From NCBI GenBank assembly GCA_002162095.1, contig CP021424.1, positions 2,046,001 to 2,110,000 of the forward strand: a DNA stretch of 64,000 bases. The letters are read 5' to 3'. Positions 15,971-25,633 of this stretch are shown one piece after another. A program made the position numbers and the translations under genes. The notes under the pieces were generated by a model, which had not been told where the DNA came from, did no database searches, and saw only the letters and a list, made by a program, of their open reading frames with translations. This DNA is from Armatimonadetes bacterium Uphvl-Ar2. Its GTDB lineage: Bacteria > Armatimonadota > Fimbriimonadia > Fimbriimonadales > Fimbriimonadaceae. Within the stretch, counting starts at the first letter, position 1. Every line of letters begins with the position of its first letter.

Positions 15971-16985
15971 GTACGTCGTCCTCGCCGCGTCCAATCTGCA
16001 GTTCGCCGCTTTCTTCCAGTCGGCGGATAGCGGCCACGATCTTCTTCTGGGCCTCTTCCACGTTCTTCATCTTCACCGGACCCATGAATTCCATTTCTTC
16101 CTTCAGCTGGTTCACGGCGCGTTCGGACATGTTCTTGTAGACCTTATCGCGGACTTCCTGACCCGCCGCCTTGAGCGCGGTCGCTAGATCCTTGCCTTCA
16201 ACCTCGCGGAGGATCGACTGCACGGCTCGGTCGTCCAGTTGCACGATGTCTTCGAACGTGAACATCATGTTGCGGACTTCCTCGGCGAGCTCTGGATTCG
16301 TTTCGTCGAGCTGTTCAAGGATCAGCTTCTCCGTCGCGCGGTCTACGCGGCCGAGCAGATCCACCAGTGCCTTCGGGCCTCCAGCCTGACTAAGCTCTGT
16401 ACTCAGCACGTTTGAAACCTTTCTTTCCAACTGCTTTTCCACCTGGCGGATAACTTCTGGTGGAGTTTGGTCCATGGAGCCAATACGAGCCGCCACGTCG
16501 GCGCGAATCTCTTGCGGTAGGCGCGAGAGGATCGGCGCGCTCTGGCTGATCGGCATGTAAGCCATGATGAGAGCAATGGTTTGTGGGTGTTCGTCCTGGA
16601 TGAAGCCGAGGAGTTGCTGCGGGTCGGCCTTTTTGAGAAAGTCGAAAGGGATCACCTGCATCGCATTCACGACGTTGTTGAGCACATTGTTGGCGATTTC
16701 GCTCCCGAAGGCTTGCGTTAAAGACTTGCGGACCGCCTCGAGACCACCTTCAGCGATGAATTCTTGAGCTTCCGCAATTTCGTGGAACTCGTCCACCACC
16801 TTTTGTCTCGTTTCCGCACCGACCTTTTCGAGTCGAGCCATTTCGATTGAAACTTGCTCGATCTGCTCCTGAGACAGATGCTTGAGCACATCTCCCGAGA
16901 GCTTGGGGCCAAGCACAGCCAAAATGATGGCGGCCTTGCGGCGATTCGTCAGGTCAGGGTTGGTGACTTTGCGAGCGGCACCCAT
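15963..16985 (-). CDS. fliG: Flagellar motor switch protein FliG
   Basis: 340 aa, full length. The N-domain (RRKAAIILAVLGPKLSGDVL), middle domain (IQDEHPQTIALIMAYMP, which has the EHPQ motif) and C-terminal torque domain (MMFTFEDIVQLDDRAVQSIL) are all present in order. It sits on the MS ring formed by FliF and contacts the stator and FliM. Confidence 0.97.
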   Translation of the reverse strand: MGAARKVTNPDLTNRRKAAIILAVLGPKLSGDVLKHLSQEQIEQVSIEMARLEKVGAETRQKVVDEFHEIAEAQEFIAEGGLEAVRKSLTQAFGSEIANNVLNNVVNAMQVIPFDFLKKADPQQLLGFIQDEHPQTIALIMAYMPISQSAPILSRLPQEIRADVAARIGSMDQTPPEVIRQVEKQLERKVSNVLSTELSQAGGPKALVDLLGRVDRATEKLILEQLDETNPELAEEVRNMMFTFEDIVQLDDRAVQSILREVEGKDLATALKAAGQEVRDKVYKNMSERAVNQLKEEMEFMGPVKMKNVEEAQKKIVAAIRRLEESGELQIGRGEDDVLV

Positions 16986-17006
16986 AGTGTTCTCCTTTTG
17001 ATCTCC

Positions 17007-18794
17007 TTAGCGGTCTTCCGAAATCCAAGATTTCAGCAACATGGCCACCGTGTCCGGTCGCTGGCGGGCGAGTTTCTTAATCTGTTCGAGCGGCAGGTCG
17101 AGGCGATTCTTGATGCCTTCCACGTCCACTGTGTCGACACCGGGGTCCAGGCCAAGGGCCTGCATGACTTCCGACATCGTCTGCGCTCGGTCAATCAGGG
17201 CGGCTTGTTCGGCCGTGGCCGTTGCCTTCAGCATCGCCTTGTCGTCCGCCGAGAGCAACTCCGCTTGTTGGTTGCGGGTAAGTTCTAAGACCTTCTGGTT
17301 CGGGCCACCCGGCAACAGGGCACTTGCACCCCCGCCCTCCACGACTCTCAGTGCGGCGAGGTGATCGTTCTTCACCATGCGCGCGGTGCTCTCATCCAGG
17401 GCCAGCAAGCCTTCCGCCGGAATGTAGCTGGTCACCGGTTTGGGGGCCGCCTTGCCAATCGCCTTGGTGAGCATGAAGCCCACCGCTAGCAGAGCGGCAA
17501 TCGGGAGGAAGCTCACGACCTGCTGCATCGTCGCACTGGACTTGGCGGAGGCGGCGGCCTTCTTCTGTTCCTCAGCGGTCGAGGTGTCGAACTTGGTGGC
17601 CGTGACGGTCGCCTTGGTCTCTTCGGTGTTGGTGATGCCCGAGGCGGCGTCGTAGGCTAGGCCAGTGAAGCCCGCCACGGCCTGTTGCACGGCCTTCACG
17701 TCTTCCACCTTCTCGGCGTCTACCAGCACAGTCACGGTTTGGCTCTTCACCGAACCCTGAGCGCGCTTGATGGTCTTGTTAATCTGGGTTTGCGGTACCA
17801 CGGCGTAGGTGCTTTGCATCTCGTAGCCGCTGTCGCTGCTGCCGGCGTTGTTGGTGGCCCCGGCGATGTTGGCGTCAATGCCGGCCGGGCCGCCCGCATT
17901 GGGGTTGGCGCCATCCAGCTTTTCGGTCACCTTCTCTTGCACCACACCTTCATCCACCTTGGTCTGGTTGCTTTGTTCGGTCACCTCGTCCATGTCGAGC
18001 TCGACATTGATGTGGGCCTGGGTGTTGCCCGGGCCGAAAGCGCGGTCCAGGATCGCCTGCAAGTCGCGCTGGCGGATCAGGCTCTCTTCGCGCTCCGCTT
18101 CTCGCTTGCGGCTCGCGCTCGTGCCGCCGGATTCTTCGGTGCCGTCAAACAGCAATCGACCGAGCGTGTCGGTGACGGTGATGTTTTCGCGCTTCAGGTT
18201 CGGCACGGAGTTCTGCAGGAGCAGCGCAATGGCGCGGCCCATCTCCGGCGAAACCATTGCGTCGGAAGTCGTGCCCAAGATCACCGCCGCGCTCGAATCC
18301 GCATTGCGGTCCAGCACACGGCTGCTTTGGCCAATATTGAGGCGCACGGTGGCGGAAGAAATGCCCTCCATGCTCTGAATGGACTGCGCCAGTTCGCCTT
18401 CGCGGGCGGCGACTAACCGGGCCTTTTCTTGCGCCGGGGTCGTCATGGCGTTCATGCCTTCAATGAGTTCAAATCCTTGCTGGCCAGAGCGGGGAAGGGC
18501 GCCGGCTGTGGCCAGCTTCATCTTGGCGCTGGCGACCATTTCGGCGGGCACCAAAACATCGCCTCGGTTGCCAATCTCCACCGGAATGCCTTCTCGGTTC
18601 AGGGCGTCCACCACTTTGCCCTGATCCTCGGGGGTCAACCCCACGTAGACCGGGCGCATGGCCGGCTTGCTGGTGAAGAAGACTGCCAGCGAAACCAGCA
18701 CAATGAGGAATGCACTCCCAAAGAGCGTGACCAGTTTTTGCGTCCGGTCCGCTGTAATCCACCATCCTTTAATTCGAGCTGCGAGGGCTCCCAT
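17007..18794 (-). CDS. fliF: Flagellar MS-ring protein FliF
   Basis: 595 aa with two membrane segments (about residues 24-45 and 450-470) bounding a large periplasmic domain. The secretin-like ring-building motif region begins MRPVYVGLTPEDQGKVVDALN. The Gly/Asn-rich linker (about residues 310-335) is typical of the family. The C-terminal cytoplasmic tail provides the FliG-binding site. It is the base of the flagellar basal body. Confidence 0.97.
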   Translation of the reverse strand: MGALAARIKGWWITADRTQKLVTLFGSAFLIVLVSLAVFFTSKPAMRPVYVGLTPEDQGKVVDALNREGIPVEIGNRGDVLVPAEMVASAKMKLATAGALPRSGQQGFELIEGMNAMTTPAQEKARLVAAREGELAQSIQSMEGISSATVRLNIGQSSRVLDRNADSSAAVILGTTSDAMVSPEMGRAIALLLQNSVPNLKRENITVTDTLGRLLFDGTEESGGTSASRKREAEREESLIRQRDLQAILDRAFGPGNTQAHINVELDMDEVTEQSNQTKVDEGVVQEKVTEKLDGANPNAGGPAGIDANIAGATNNAGSSDSGYEMQSTYAVVPQTQINKTIKRAQGSVKSQTVTVLVDAEKVEDVKAVQQAVAGFTGLAYDAASGITNTEETKATVTATKFDTSTAEEQKKAAASAKSSATMQQVVSFLPIAALLAVGFMLTKAIGKAAPKPVTSYIPAEGLLALDESTARMVKNDHLAALRVVEGGGASALLPGGPNQKVLELTRNQQAELLSADDKAMLKATATAEQAALIDRAQTMSEVMQALGLDPGVDTVDVEGIKNRLDLPLEQIKKLARQRPDTVAMLLKSWISEDR

Positions 18795-18828
18795 AACCGC
18801 TATCCAAAGTTGCGGTCAACCGTTGTCG

Positions 18829-19125
18829 CTACACTTGCATGCGGCTGATTTCTTGGTAGGCTTCCAACAACTTGTTGCGCACTTGCATGGTCAATGCCAT
18901 GGCCGTGCTTGCCTTTTCCATCGAGATCATCACGTCGTGGATTTCCACCGGTTGACCCGCCATCATTCGGTTCTGCATCTCGCGCGCATCAAGTTGCTGC
19001 GAGTTGACCTCCTGAATGGCGTCCATCAACTGTTGCCCGAAGCTCGCTGAATCGTCCTTCAGCGCGGGCGTGGCGGCAGGGGTTCCCTGAGTCGGGATCC
19101 GGGCTGCACTAACGTCGATTCTCAT
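18829..19125 (-). CDS. fliE: Flagellar hook-basal body protein FliE
   Basis: 98 aa. Family features are FGQQLMDAIQEVN in the middle and the conserved C-terminal block MISMEKASTAMALTMQVRNK followed by LLEAYQEISRMQ. It joins the MS ring to the rod. It lies between flgC and fliF as in most flgBC-fliEFG operons. Confidence 0.95.
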   Translation of the reverse strand: MRIDVSAARIPTQGTPAATPALKDDSASFGQQLMDAIQEVNSQQLDAREMQNRMMAGQPVEIHDVMISMEKASTAMALTMQVRNKLLEAYQEISRMQV

Positions 19126-19139
19126 GGGTTACTCCGTGT

Positions 19140-19529
19140 TTAGCGTTGTCCAATCGAAAGGGCCGAACGCGCCATATTGCGCGCGGCGTTGAAAGCGGTG
19201 ATGTTGGCCTCGTAGGCGCGAGTGGCACTCAGCATGTCCACCATTTCCTTCACGGGTTCCACGTTGCTGTACTCCACGTAGCCCTGCGCGTTGGCGGCGG
19301 GGTGGCCGGGGTCGTACACCTGGCGGAGCGGCGTTTGGTCGGTGCGGATGGCTTGCACACGCACGCCATTCGGTCCGGATTGAAGGGAAGTGATTTGGCG
19401 GCGGTAGGCGGGCGTGCCGTTGGCCGAAATACTGTTCGCGTTGGCGATGTTGCTGCTGATAACGTCCATGCGGAAGCGCTCGGCGTGCAGGCCGGAGCTA
19501 CTAGTCGCCATCGCTCGGTTGAGATTCAT
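19140..19529 (-). CDS. flgC: Flagellar basal-body rod protein FlgC
   Basis: 129 aa. The rod-protein N-terminal block (SSGLHAERFRMDVISSNIANANS) and C-terminal block (YVEYSNVEPVKEMVDMLSATRAYEANITAFN) are both present. It is a proximal rod subunit exported by the flagellar type III system. It lies 3 nt downstream of flgB. Confidence 0.95.
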   Translation of the reverse strand: MNLNRAMATSSSGLHAERFRMDVISSNIANANSISANGTPAYRRQITSLQSGPNGVRVQAIRTDQTPLRQVYDPGHPAANAQGYVEYSNVEPVKEMVDMLSATRAYEANITAFNAARNMARSALSIGQR

Positions 19530-19532
19530 GGA

Positions 19533-19907
19533 TTAGCGTCCTCCTTGGATCACGTCGCGCATGCCGGAGAAGTACCGGCGCGTCATGTCGGTCAGCATCT
19601 GGTAGCGGATTTCGTTGTCGGCCATAGCCGCCACTTCTTGCTCCAGGTTCACGCTGTTGCCGTCCACGCGGACGGGGCCTTGCATCTCCTGGATGCCTTC
19701 GGTTCGCTTGAGGGAGCGGTCAAATCGTCGGGGGGAGTGCTGAGAGTTCGCCTCGTCCAGAGCAATCCCAAAGTCTACGTCGCGGCGCTTGTATCCCGGC
19801 GTATTCACGTTGGCCAGGTTCTCAGAGAGAACTCCCTGGCGTTCGGTGGTTCGGCCCAACGCGCGCTGCAGGTTGGTGGCGTGCGGTCCAAATAAGCGAT
19901 CGAACAT
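19533..19907 (-). CDS. flgB: Flagellar basal-body rod protein FlgB
   Basis: About 124 aa from the ATG at 19907, giving the family-like start MFDRLFGPHATNLQRAL; upstream in-frame ATGs would add a tail of no family character. The rod motif LSENLANVNTPGYKRRDVDF is near residue 30. It is the first gene of the flagellar operon seen here; its promoter should lie in the roughly 90-bp gap before the divergent aminotransferase. Confidence 0.92.
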   Translation of the reverse strand: MFDRLFGPHATNLQRALGRTTERQGVLSENLANVNTPGYKRRDVDFGIALDEANSQHSPRRFDRSLKRTEGIQEMQGPVRVDGNSVNLEQEVAAMADNEIRYQMLTDMTRRYFSGMRDVIQGGR

Positions 19908-20000
19908 GACTTTCTGGCAAGCAGTTGCTGGCCCATCAGTTCTCTCGGGAAAAACCGGCGTTTTCCTCAGGGTGATTTCGAAATTTGTCATCATGAGGGC

Positions 20001-21260
20001 ATGGCGATGAATGCCGACGCCCTGCGGGCGAGCGTCGTGTCGGATTACTCCGAACATCTCAATCCGGGCTTAGCCAAGCTGATGCAGTTCGCCGGGTTCG
20101 GCGTCGAGGTGAGTGCCGAGGGCATGTACATCACCGACCAGGACGGTCGTCAGTACCTCGACTTCTTAGGTGGCTACGGTGTGTTTAGCCTCGGCCATCG
20201 CCACCCGGACGTGCTCCGTGCGGTGGTGGATCAGCTGCACAAGCAACCGCTGAGCAGCAAGACGTTCTTCAACCCCGTGCAAGGGGCGCTGGCGCGTCGC
20301 TTGGCGGAAGTCGCTCCGGAAGGTCTGCAATACACATTCTTCTCCAATAGCGGTACGGAAGCGGTGGAGGCCGCTCTCAAGATGGCTCGCGCCGCCACCG
20401 GCCGCACCGGATTTGTGAGCACCGAAGGGGGATACCACGGCAAGACCATGGGCGCCCTGAGCGTGACGGGGCGTGAGAAGTATCGCAAGCCGTACCAGCC
20501 GTTGGTGCCCGGCGCGAGCTTCGTGCCCTACGGTGACCTCGCCGCCGCCGAGAAAGCGATTGATGAAACCACGGCCGCCTTCATAGTGGAAACCGTGCAA
20601 GGGGAAGGGGGCGTGCACGTGGCCCCGGGAGGCTATCTGGCGGGGCTGCGCGCGGCCTGCGACCGAGCCGGGGCGCTGCTGATTGTCGACGAAGTGCAAA
20701 CCGGGCTCGGGCGCACGGGCAAGTGGTTCGGCTGCGACCACGAACAGGTCCGCCCCGACCTGATGACCCTGGCCAAGGCCCTGGGCGGGGGCGTGATGCC
20801 GATCGGGGCGACCATGGGCACGGCCGCGGTCTGGAACAAGGTCTTTGCCGACAACCCCCTCACTCACACCAGCACCTTCGGGGGCAACCCGCTGGCTTGC
20901 GCCACCGGCTTGGCCGTGCTGGACATCATGGAGCGAGACAACTTGGTGGAGCGCGTGGCGACCCAGGGGGACCGGTTGCAGGCCGCTCTCAGGGAAGCCT
21001 TCAAGGATCAGCCACTGGTGGCCGAGGTGCGGGGCCAGGGTCTGCTCATTGGGGTGGAGTTCGCGGAAGATGAAGTGGGCGAGCTCGTCATCGCCCAGAT
21101 GATGAAGCGCGGCGTGATTGCCGCCTACACGCTCAACAATCCGCGCGTGATCCGCATGGAGCCGCCGTTCTTGGTGACGGATGAGCAGATTGAGCACGCG
21201 GTCAGTTGCCTGAAGGAATCGGTTGCGGAAACCGCCGACCTTATCTCTGCGTTCGCGTAA
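20001..21260 (+). CDS. Class III aminotransferase, putrescine/ornithine type
   Basis: 419-aa PLP enzyme. Conserved features in order are GGYGVFSLGHRHP, SNSGTEAVEAALKMAR, GGYHGKTMGAL, VDEVQTGLGRTGK and the PLP Lys in TLAKALGGGVMPIGAT, then HTSTFGGNPLAC. The LAKALGGGVMPIGAT and TLNNPRVIRMEPP segments resemble E. coli PatA (putrescine aminotransferase), so a polyamine or omega-amino substrate is likely; ornithine cannot be excluded. ATG 20001 or 20007 could be the start (GAGGG upstream). It is divergent from flgB. Confidence 0.88.
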   Translation: MAMNADALRASVVSDYSEHLNPGLAKLMQFAGFGVEVSAEGMYITDQDGRQYLDFLGGYGVFSLGHRHPDVLRAVVDQLHKQPLSSKTFFNPVQGALARRLAEVAPEGLQYTFFSNSGTEAVEAALKMARAATGRTGFVSTEGGYHGKTMGALSVTGREKYRKPYQPLVPGASFVPYGDLAAAEKAIDETTAAFIVETVQGEGGVHVAPGGYLAGLRAACDRAGALLIVDEVQTGLGRTGKWFGCDHEQVRPDLMTLAKALGGGVMPIGATMGTAAVWNKVFADNPLTHTSTFGGNPLACATGLAVLDIMERDNLVERVATQGDRLQAALREAFKDQPLVAEVRGQGLLIGVEFAEDEVGELVIAQMMKRGVIAAYTLNNPRVIRMEPPFLVTDEQIEHAVSCLKESVAETADLISAFA

Positions 21261-21266
21261 CCGGGC

Positions 21267-22655
21267 TTACCATTTCGATGCGAGCTGGTAGGTCATGGTC
21301 ACCGATCCCTTCGCGGGTACCGAGACCAAGAAGTACATGGCCGTCGTGTCGATCTGCGTGTACGGGTGGCTCGCGTTCGAGACTTTGCCCGAAAGCCAGT
21401 TCCGCTCGATGAAGTGCACTTCCTCGTCGGTGTCCCGGCGGTTATGGAAGGTGATTTCAAAAGTTTCACGGCAGGCGGATTCGGCGGGGCCGATCCACTC
21501 AAAGCCAGTGCGCTCGCGCTGAATGCTGACGTGGCTGGCGTGGCCGGCCAAAAGCGTGATGGAGCCATCGGGGCTCACATGGTCCAAAGTGTCTTCGTCC
21601 AGGACGGTCGTCGCCCCGGCCGCGTCCCGCTGGAAAATACGCACTTGGCCCGGCGGCAGGGCCCGGCCCAGTTCATTGTCCGCCGAATTGCGGAAGGCGA
21701 AGAGCATGAGCGGGCGGAACGTACCCACGCCTTGCGGCTTCTCGTTCGGCTTAGCGTCGCGCAGGTTGGCGAGCGGGTCGCTGACCAGGCGGCGGCTCAA
21801 GGCGATCTGCAGGGCCTCGCAATAGAGCACCTGCTTGGTTTCCGCATCGCGGATGCTCATCGGGCGCTGAATGTGATACTCGCGGGCCTCGGGCACGCTC
21901 AAATCTCGGGCGAGAACCTCGTTCGAGGGCTCCTTGGTTTCGGGTTGCCCCACCCGCTTGCCCTGCTCGTTCATCACCCGCACGTGGGCGTTGTTAATAT
22001 CGCGCCCCGATTGATTGGTGATAGTCACCCAGCCCGTGAACTCGGCCTTGGTGCCCGTGGGGTCCACGTAAAGCACATAGCCCGCCTTCCATCTCACCCC
22101 TCGGGTGATGTAGCTGAGCTCGACATTGTTTTCCCCGGCGATCTTGGAGGAAACCTCCCAGACCAGGGCCGGTCGGTAGTAAAAATTCTTGGGGATCTGC
22201 GCCAGTTCCAACTGACCGCTGGGGCTGAGGATAAATCGTCCGTCGTCGGCCTTAAAGACCAGGCCATCCCACGTCGGGCCATCTTCGCCGCCCGGGATGA
22301 CTTGCTTTGGTGCGCTCAGGATGAGACCGGTGGTGCGCTCGCGGGCCTTCTCGCTCAGGATGCGCGAGAGGACGGCCTTGCGGCCAATCGCTTTGCGCAA
22401 AAGCTCCGTAGGGTCCATGCTGTCGAACTGGAACGTCTGCTCGACGATGGCGAAGGAACCTGGATTGCTGAGCGAACGCACGCCCACGCTGTTCGGGTCG
22501 ATGTGCTCGGCAATGTCCTCCACCACCAAGGTCTGCTCTCCCACGCGCAGATAAATGGTGCGGCGCTCTTTGACCAGGCCGAAGCCCTCCAGATAGACCG
22601 TCAATTCAGTCTTATCCGGCTGACTCGCCATCGCGCCCAACGTTCCCAAAGCCAT
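21267..22655 (-). CDS. DUF4139 domain-containing protein
   Basis: 462 aa. It fits the DUF4139 layout: an N-terminal domain (LTVYLEGFGLVKERRTI), a middle with GVRWKAGYVLYVDP and the beta-rich C-terminal domain (REYHIQRPMSI, then FHNRRDTDEEVHF). Members are usually exported, but here only about 12 residues (MALGTLGAMASQ) precede the domain and an in-frame stop lies just upstream, so a normal signal peptide is not visible. Function unknown. It converges with the aminotransferase, with a 6-nt gap. Confidence 0.8.
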   Translation of the reverse strand: MALGTLGAMASQPDKTELTVYLEGFGLVKERRTIYLRVGEQTLVVEDIAEHIDPNSVGVRSLSNPGSFAIVEQTFQFDSMDPTELLRKAIGRKAVLSRILSEKARERTTGLILSAPKQVIPGGEDGPTWDGLVFKADDGRFILSPSGQLELAQIPKNFYYRPALVWEVSSKIAGENNVELSYITRGVRWKAGYVLYVDPTGTKAEFTGWVTITNQSGRDINNAHVRVMNEQGKRVGQPETKEPSNEVLARDLSVPEAREYHIQRPMSIRDAETKQVLYCEALQIALSRRLVSDPLANLRDAKPNEKPQGVGTFRPLMLFAFRNSADNELGRALPPGQVRIFQRDAAGATTVLDEDTLDHVSPDGSITLLAGHASHVSIQRERTGFEWIGPAESACRETFEITFHNRRDTDEEVHFIERNWLSGKVSNASHPYTQIDTTAMYFLVSVPAKGSVTMTYQLASKW

Positions 22656-22743
22656 CGAGAAGATTCCCTTCCCTCACTTTATCGGCATTTCATCTCCGAA
22701 TCATTCCCCATCCCGAAACGAATGACGAAAATAGGGGGGTGAA

Positions 22744-23640
22744 TTAATCGACGGGTTGGTATTGGGCGAAGAGTTGGCGCGCCACGGCGAGTTCTTCAGG
22801 CGAAAGCGGAACGACCGGCAACCGCATGTGCTGCGTTTCAAAACCCTGGTCGGCCAGCAGGGACTTGAGCGGAGACGGATTGGGGCCGCAGAAGCAGGCC
22901 GCAATCGCCGGTTGCAGGGCATGGTGCCAGCGCCGGGCGAGCGCGGGGTCGGTAGAAAAACATTCGATCATCGCCTTGAATCCGCGCCCGGCCATATGGG
23001 CCGCCACGCTCACCAGGCCGTAGCCGCCCACCGCCAGAATGGGCAGGGTCAGTCCATCATCCCCGCTATACACGCGGAAATCGCTGGGGGCGAGGCGGCA
23101 CACATCGCTGATTTGGCCCATGTTGCCACTCGCTTCCTTCACAGCGGCAATGCGCGGGTAGTTCTCAACCAGCCGCATCAGGGTCGGCGTATCCAGATTG
23201 ATGGCCGAACGGGGCTGGATGTTGTAGACCATGATCGGCAGGGTCGTCGCCTCGGCCACGGCCGCAAAGTGTGCGTAGAGGCCCGCCTGCCCGGGGCGGC
23301 TGTAACATGGATTGACCAGCATCAGGCCGTCGCAGCCGCGCTTTTCGGCCGCTTGGCTGAGGTGGATGCTGTGCTGGGTGTCGTAGGAACCCGAGCCAAA
23401 AACGATGGCCGCCCGGTCGCCCACGGCTTCGCGCACGGCATCGAGTAGGTCGAGCTTCTCGTCGTCGGTGAGGGTGGGCGATTCGCCTGTGGTCCCGCTG
23501 ACCACGATGCCGTCGTTGCCTTGCTCGTCCACCAAGTGGGCGGCGAGGCGCTGAGCTTCGGCCAGATTGACCTGGCCATCGGCGGTCATCGGCGTGACCA
23601 TGGCGGTCAGCAAGCGTCCCCATTCGGAGCGAGAAGTCAT
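22744..23640 (-). CDS. dapA: 4-hydroxy-tetrahydrodipicolinate synthase
   Basis: First committed step of the lysine and diaminopimelate pathway (pyruvate plus aspartate semialdehyde). About 298 aa from ATG 23640. The Schiff-base Lys168 is in AAVKEASGN, the GTTGES motif at 49-54 and the active-site Tyr139 in MVYN. Position 143 has NIQPRS where many members have NVPGRT, a mild deviation. It is the last gene of a minus-strand operon, 7 nt after cmk. Confidence 0.93.
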   Translation of the reverse strand: MTSRSEWGRLLTAMVTPMTADGQVNLAEAQRLAAHLVDEQGNDGIVVSGTTGESPTLTDDEKLDLLDAVREAVGDRAAIVFGSGSYDTQHSIHLSQAAEKRGCDGLMLVNPCYSRPGQAGLYAHFAAVAEATTLPIMVYNIQPRSAINLDTPTLMRLVENYPRIAAVKEASGNMGQISDVCRLAPSDFRVYSGDDGLTLPILAVGGYGLVSVAAHMAGRGFKAMIECFSTDPALARRWHHALQPAIAACFCGPNPSPLKSLLADQGFETQHMRLPVVPLSPEELAVARQLFAQYQPVD

Positions 23641-23647
23641 GCTTTGA

Positions 23648-24319
23648 CTATACCGAGGTGCGCTTGAGGAGCAGCTCCATGATCCGGTCCACCACGGCCT
23701 CAGGCGTGAGGCCAAAGGACTCGATGATCACCGCATCTTCCGCCAGCATCAGCGGCGAATCGGCGCGGGTGTAGTCGCGATAGTCGCGGCTGATGACGTC
23801 CTTGATCACCATCGGCAGAGTGTCGGTCACCCCTCGGGCTTTGCTTTCTTCCCAGCGGCGGCGACCGCGCTCTTCCACACTGGCCGTCAGGAAAATCTTG
23901 AGTTCGGCCTTCGGGGCGACCACGGTGGTCACGTCGCGCCCTTCCAGCACGAAGCCTCCCGCCTCAATGATGCGCTGCTGCTGCGCTACCAGGGCCTGTC
24001 GGACGCCCGAATGCTCGCTCAGGCGGCTGGCATCCTGGCCAATCTCCAGCGTACGAATCTCGTCGCCCACGTCGGTGCCGTCCACCACCAATCGGGCGGG
24101 GATCCCTTGGAATTGAAGGTCAACTTCATTCGCCAGACGTGTCATCAGGCCCGCGTCCGCCACGTCGAGCTTGTCGCGGTGGGCGGCCCAAGCAATGCCT
24201 CGGTACATTGCGCCGGTGTCTAGCATCGCGAGGCCGGTGCGCTGGCACACCATGCGGGCCACGGTGGATTTGCCCGCGCCGGCGGGGCCATCAATGGCGA
24301 TGACGGGACGAGGCTTCAT
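23648..24319 (-). CDS. cmk: Cytidylate kinase
   Basis: 223 aa. Phosphorylates CMP and dCMP. P-loop GPAGAGKST at residues 11-19, the substrate loop LDTGAMYRGIAW near 34-45 and the lid region near RGVTDTLPMVIKDVISRD. It is 9 nt downstream of aroA and just before dapA; the aroA-cmk pairing is common in bacteria. Confidence 0.95.
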   Translation of the reverse strand: MKPRPVIAIDGPAGAGKSTVARMVCQRTGLAMLDTGAMYRGIAWAAHRDKLDVADAGLMTRLANEVDLQFQGIPARLVVDGTDVGDEIRTLEIGQDASRLSEHSGVRQALVAQQQRIIEAGGFVLEGRDVTTVVAPKAELKIFLTASVEERGRRRWEESKARGVTDTLPMVIKDVISRDYRDYTRADSPLMLAEDAVIIESFGLTPEAVVDRIMELLLKRTSV

Positions 24320-24328
24320 GACCTCAGT

Positions 24329-25633
24329 TTATCTACCCTGGAGGGTGCGCAGGTGCTCTTGGAAGTCGGGGTAGCTGGTTTGGATGCTTTCCGCGCCCGA
24401 AATCTGCGTGGTGCCCTTGGCGACCAGCCCGGCAATGGCAAAGCTCATGGCAATGCGGTGGTCGTGGGAGGCTTCCACTTCGGTGGCGGTCAGCGTCGTC
24501 GGCCCGGTGATTTCCATGCCGTCCTCATGCACCTTCACGTCTGCGCCCATGCGGATTAGCCCCTCGGCCATGGTGGCGATGCGGTCGGATTCCTTCACGC
24601 GTATCTCTTGGGCGTCGCGGATGATGGTGCGCCCTCGGCACTGGGTGGCCAGCACGGCCAGCACGGGAATCTCGTCAATCAAACGGGGCACCAGGTCGCC
24701 AGAAATCTCAAAGGCCTTGAGATCGCGGTCGCCTCGGACGATCAGGTCGGCCACGGGTTCGCCCGAGTCTTCCCGCAGGCCTTCTAACGTTACGTTGGCC
24801 CCAGCGGCTTCCAGCACTTCCAGCAGACCCGAGCGGGTGGGGTTGACTCCCACGTTGGTCAGGCGCACTTCGCTGCCCGGGATCATCGCGCCTGCCACCG
24901 CAAAGAACGCGGCGCTACTGATGTCGCCCGGGACGGTGAATGTAAACGGCGCCCACGTAGCACCGCCGACCACGCCCACGCCCCGCTCATCTCGCATGAG
25001 ATTGACGCCCAACGATTCCAACATCCGCTCGGTGTGGTCGCGGCTCAGGGAGGGTTCCCGAACCCAGGTTTCACCCTGCGCGGCAAGACCCGCGAGAAGA
25101 ACGCAAGATTTCACCTGAGCACTGGCGACCGGCGAGACGTACTCGATGCCCCGCAGATGTTGTCCATGGATGCTGAGCGGCGGGGTGTCGCCTTCCACGC
25201 TCGCCCCCATGAGCCGAAGCGGGGTGGCGACGCGCCCCATCGGTCGCTTGCTGAGCGAGGCATCCCCCACCAAAATGGCGGCAAGCCCCGGCCGCCCGGC
25301 CAGGATGCCCGCTAATAGGCGCATAGTGGTGCCGCTATTTCCGCAATCCAGGTTGCCTTCGGGCGAAGTCCAGCGCTCGGGCGCAAAGACCATCGTCATC
25401 GCGTCGGCTCCTTGTTCGCCAGCTTCAAAGTGGTCAGCATCCGCGCCCAAGTCCACCAAGCACTGTAGCGTGCTTTCGCAGTCGGCACCGTTGAGGGGCT
25501 GATAGATGATGCTGGGCACGCCGGGTTGCGCCATCGCCGCAAAGAGATAGGCGCGGTGGGTGAGGGATTTATCCCCCAAGACCCGCACCGAACCCTTCAA
25601 TGGCCCACTTCGTTCGACCTCGAAAACGCTCAC
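24329..25633 (-). CDS. aroA: 5-enolpyruvylshikimate-3-phosphate synthase
   Basis: About 434 aa. Transfers enolpyruvyl from PEP to shikimate 3-phosphate. I chose GTG 25633, which gives VSVFEVERSGPLKGSVRV and a GTGA overlap with the upstream gene; longer in-frame starts give a tail of no family character. LGDKSLTHRAYLFAAMA, the LDCGNSGTTMRL motif and IRVKESDRIATMAEGL are all intact. In the loop near residue 90 the usual NAGT is NSGT (GNSGTTMR), seen in glyphosate-tolerant class II types as well, so the class is not certain. Confidence 0.94.
   Translation of the reverse strand: MSVFEVERSGPLKGSVRVLGDKSLTHRAYLFAAMAQPGVPSIIYQPLNGADCESTLQCLVDLGADADHFEAGEQGADAMTMVFAPERWTSPEGNLDCGNSGTTMRLLAGILAGRPGLAAILVGDASLSKRPMGRVATPLRLMGASVEGDTPPLSIHGQHLRGIEYVSPVASAQVKSCVLLAGLAAQGETWVREPSLSRDHTERMLESLGVNLMRDERGVGVVGGATWAPFTFTVPGDISSAAFFAVAGAMIPGSEVRLTNVGVNPTRSGLLEVLEAAGANVTLEGLREDSGEPVADLIVRGDRDLKAFEISGDLVPRLIDEIPVLAVLATQCRGRTIIRDAQEIRVKESDRIATMAEGLIRMGADVKVHEDGMEITGPTTLTATEVEASHDHRIAMSFAIAGLVAKGTTQISGAESIQTSYPDFQEHLRTLQGR

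Noticed and set aside
21366-22742. 458-aa plus-strand ORF opposite the DUF4139 gene
   Set aside because: Antisense shadow; the minus-strand product has a recognisable family.
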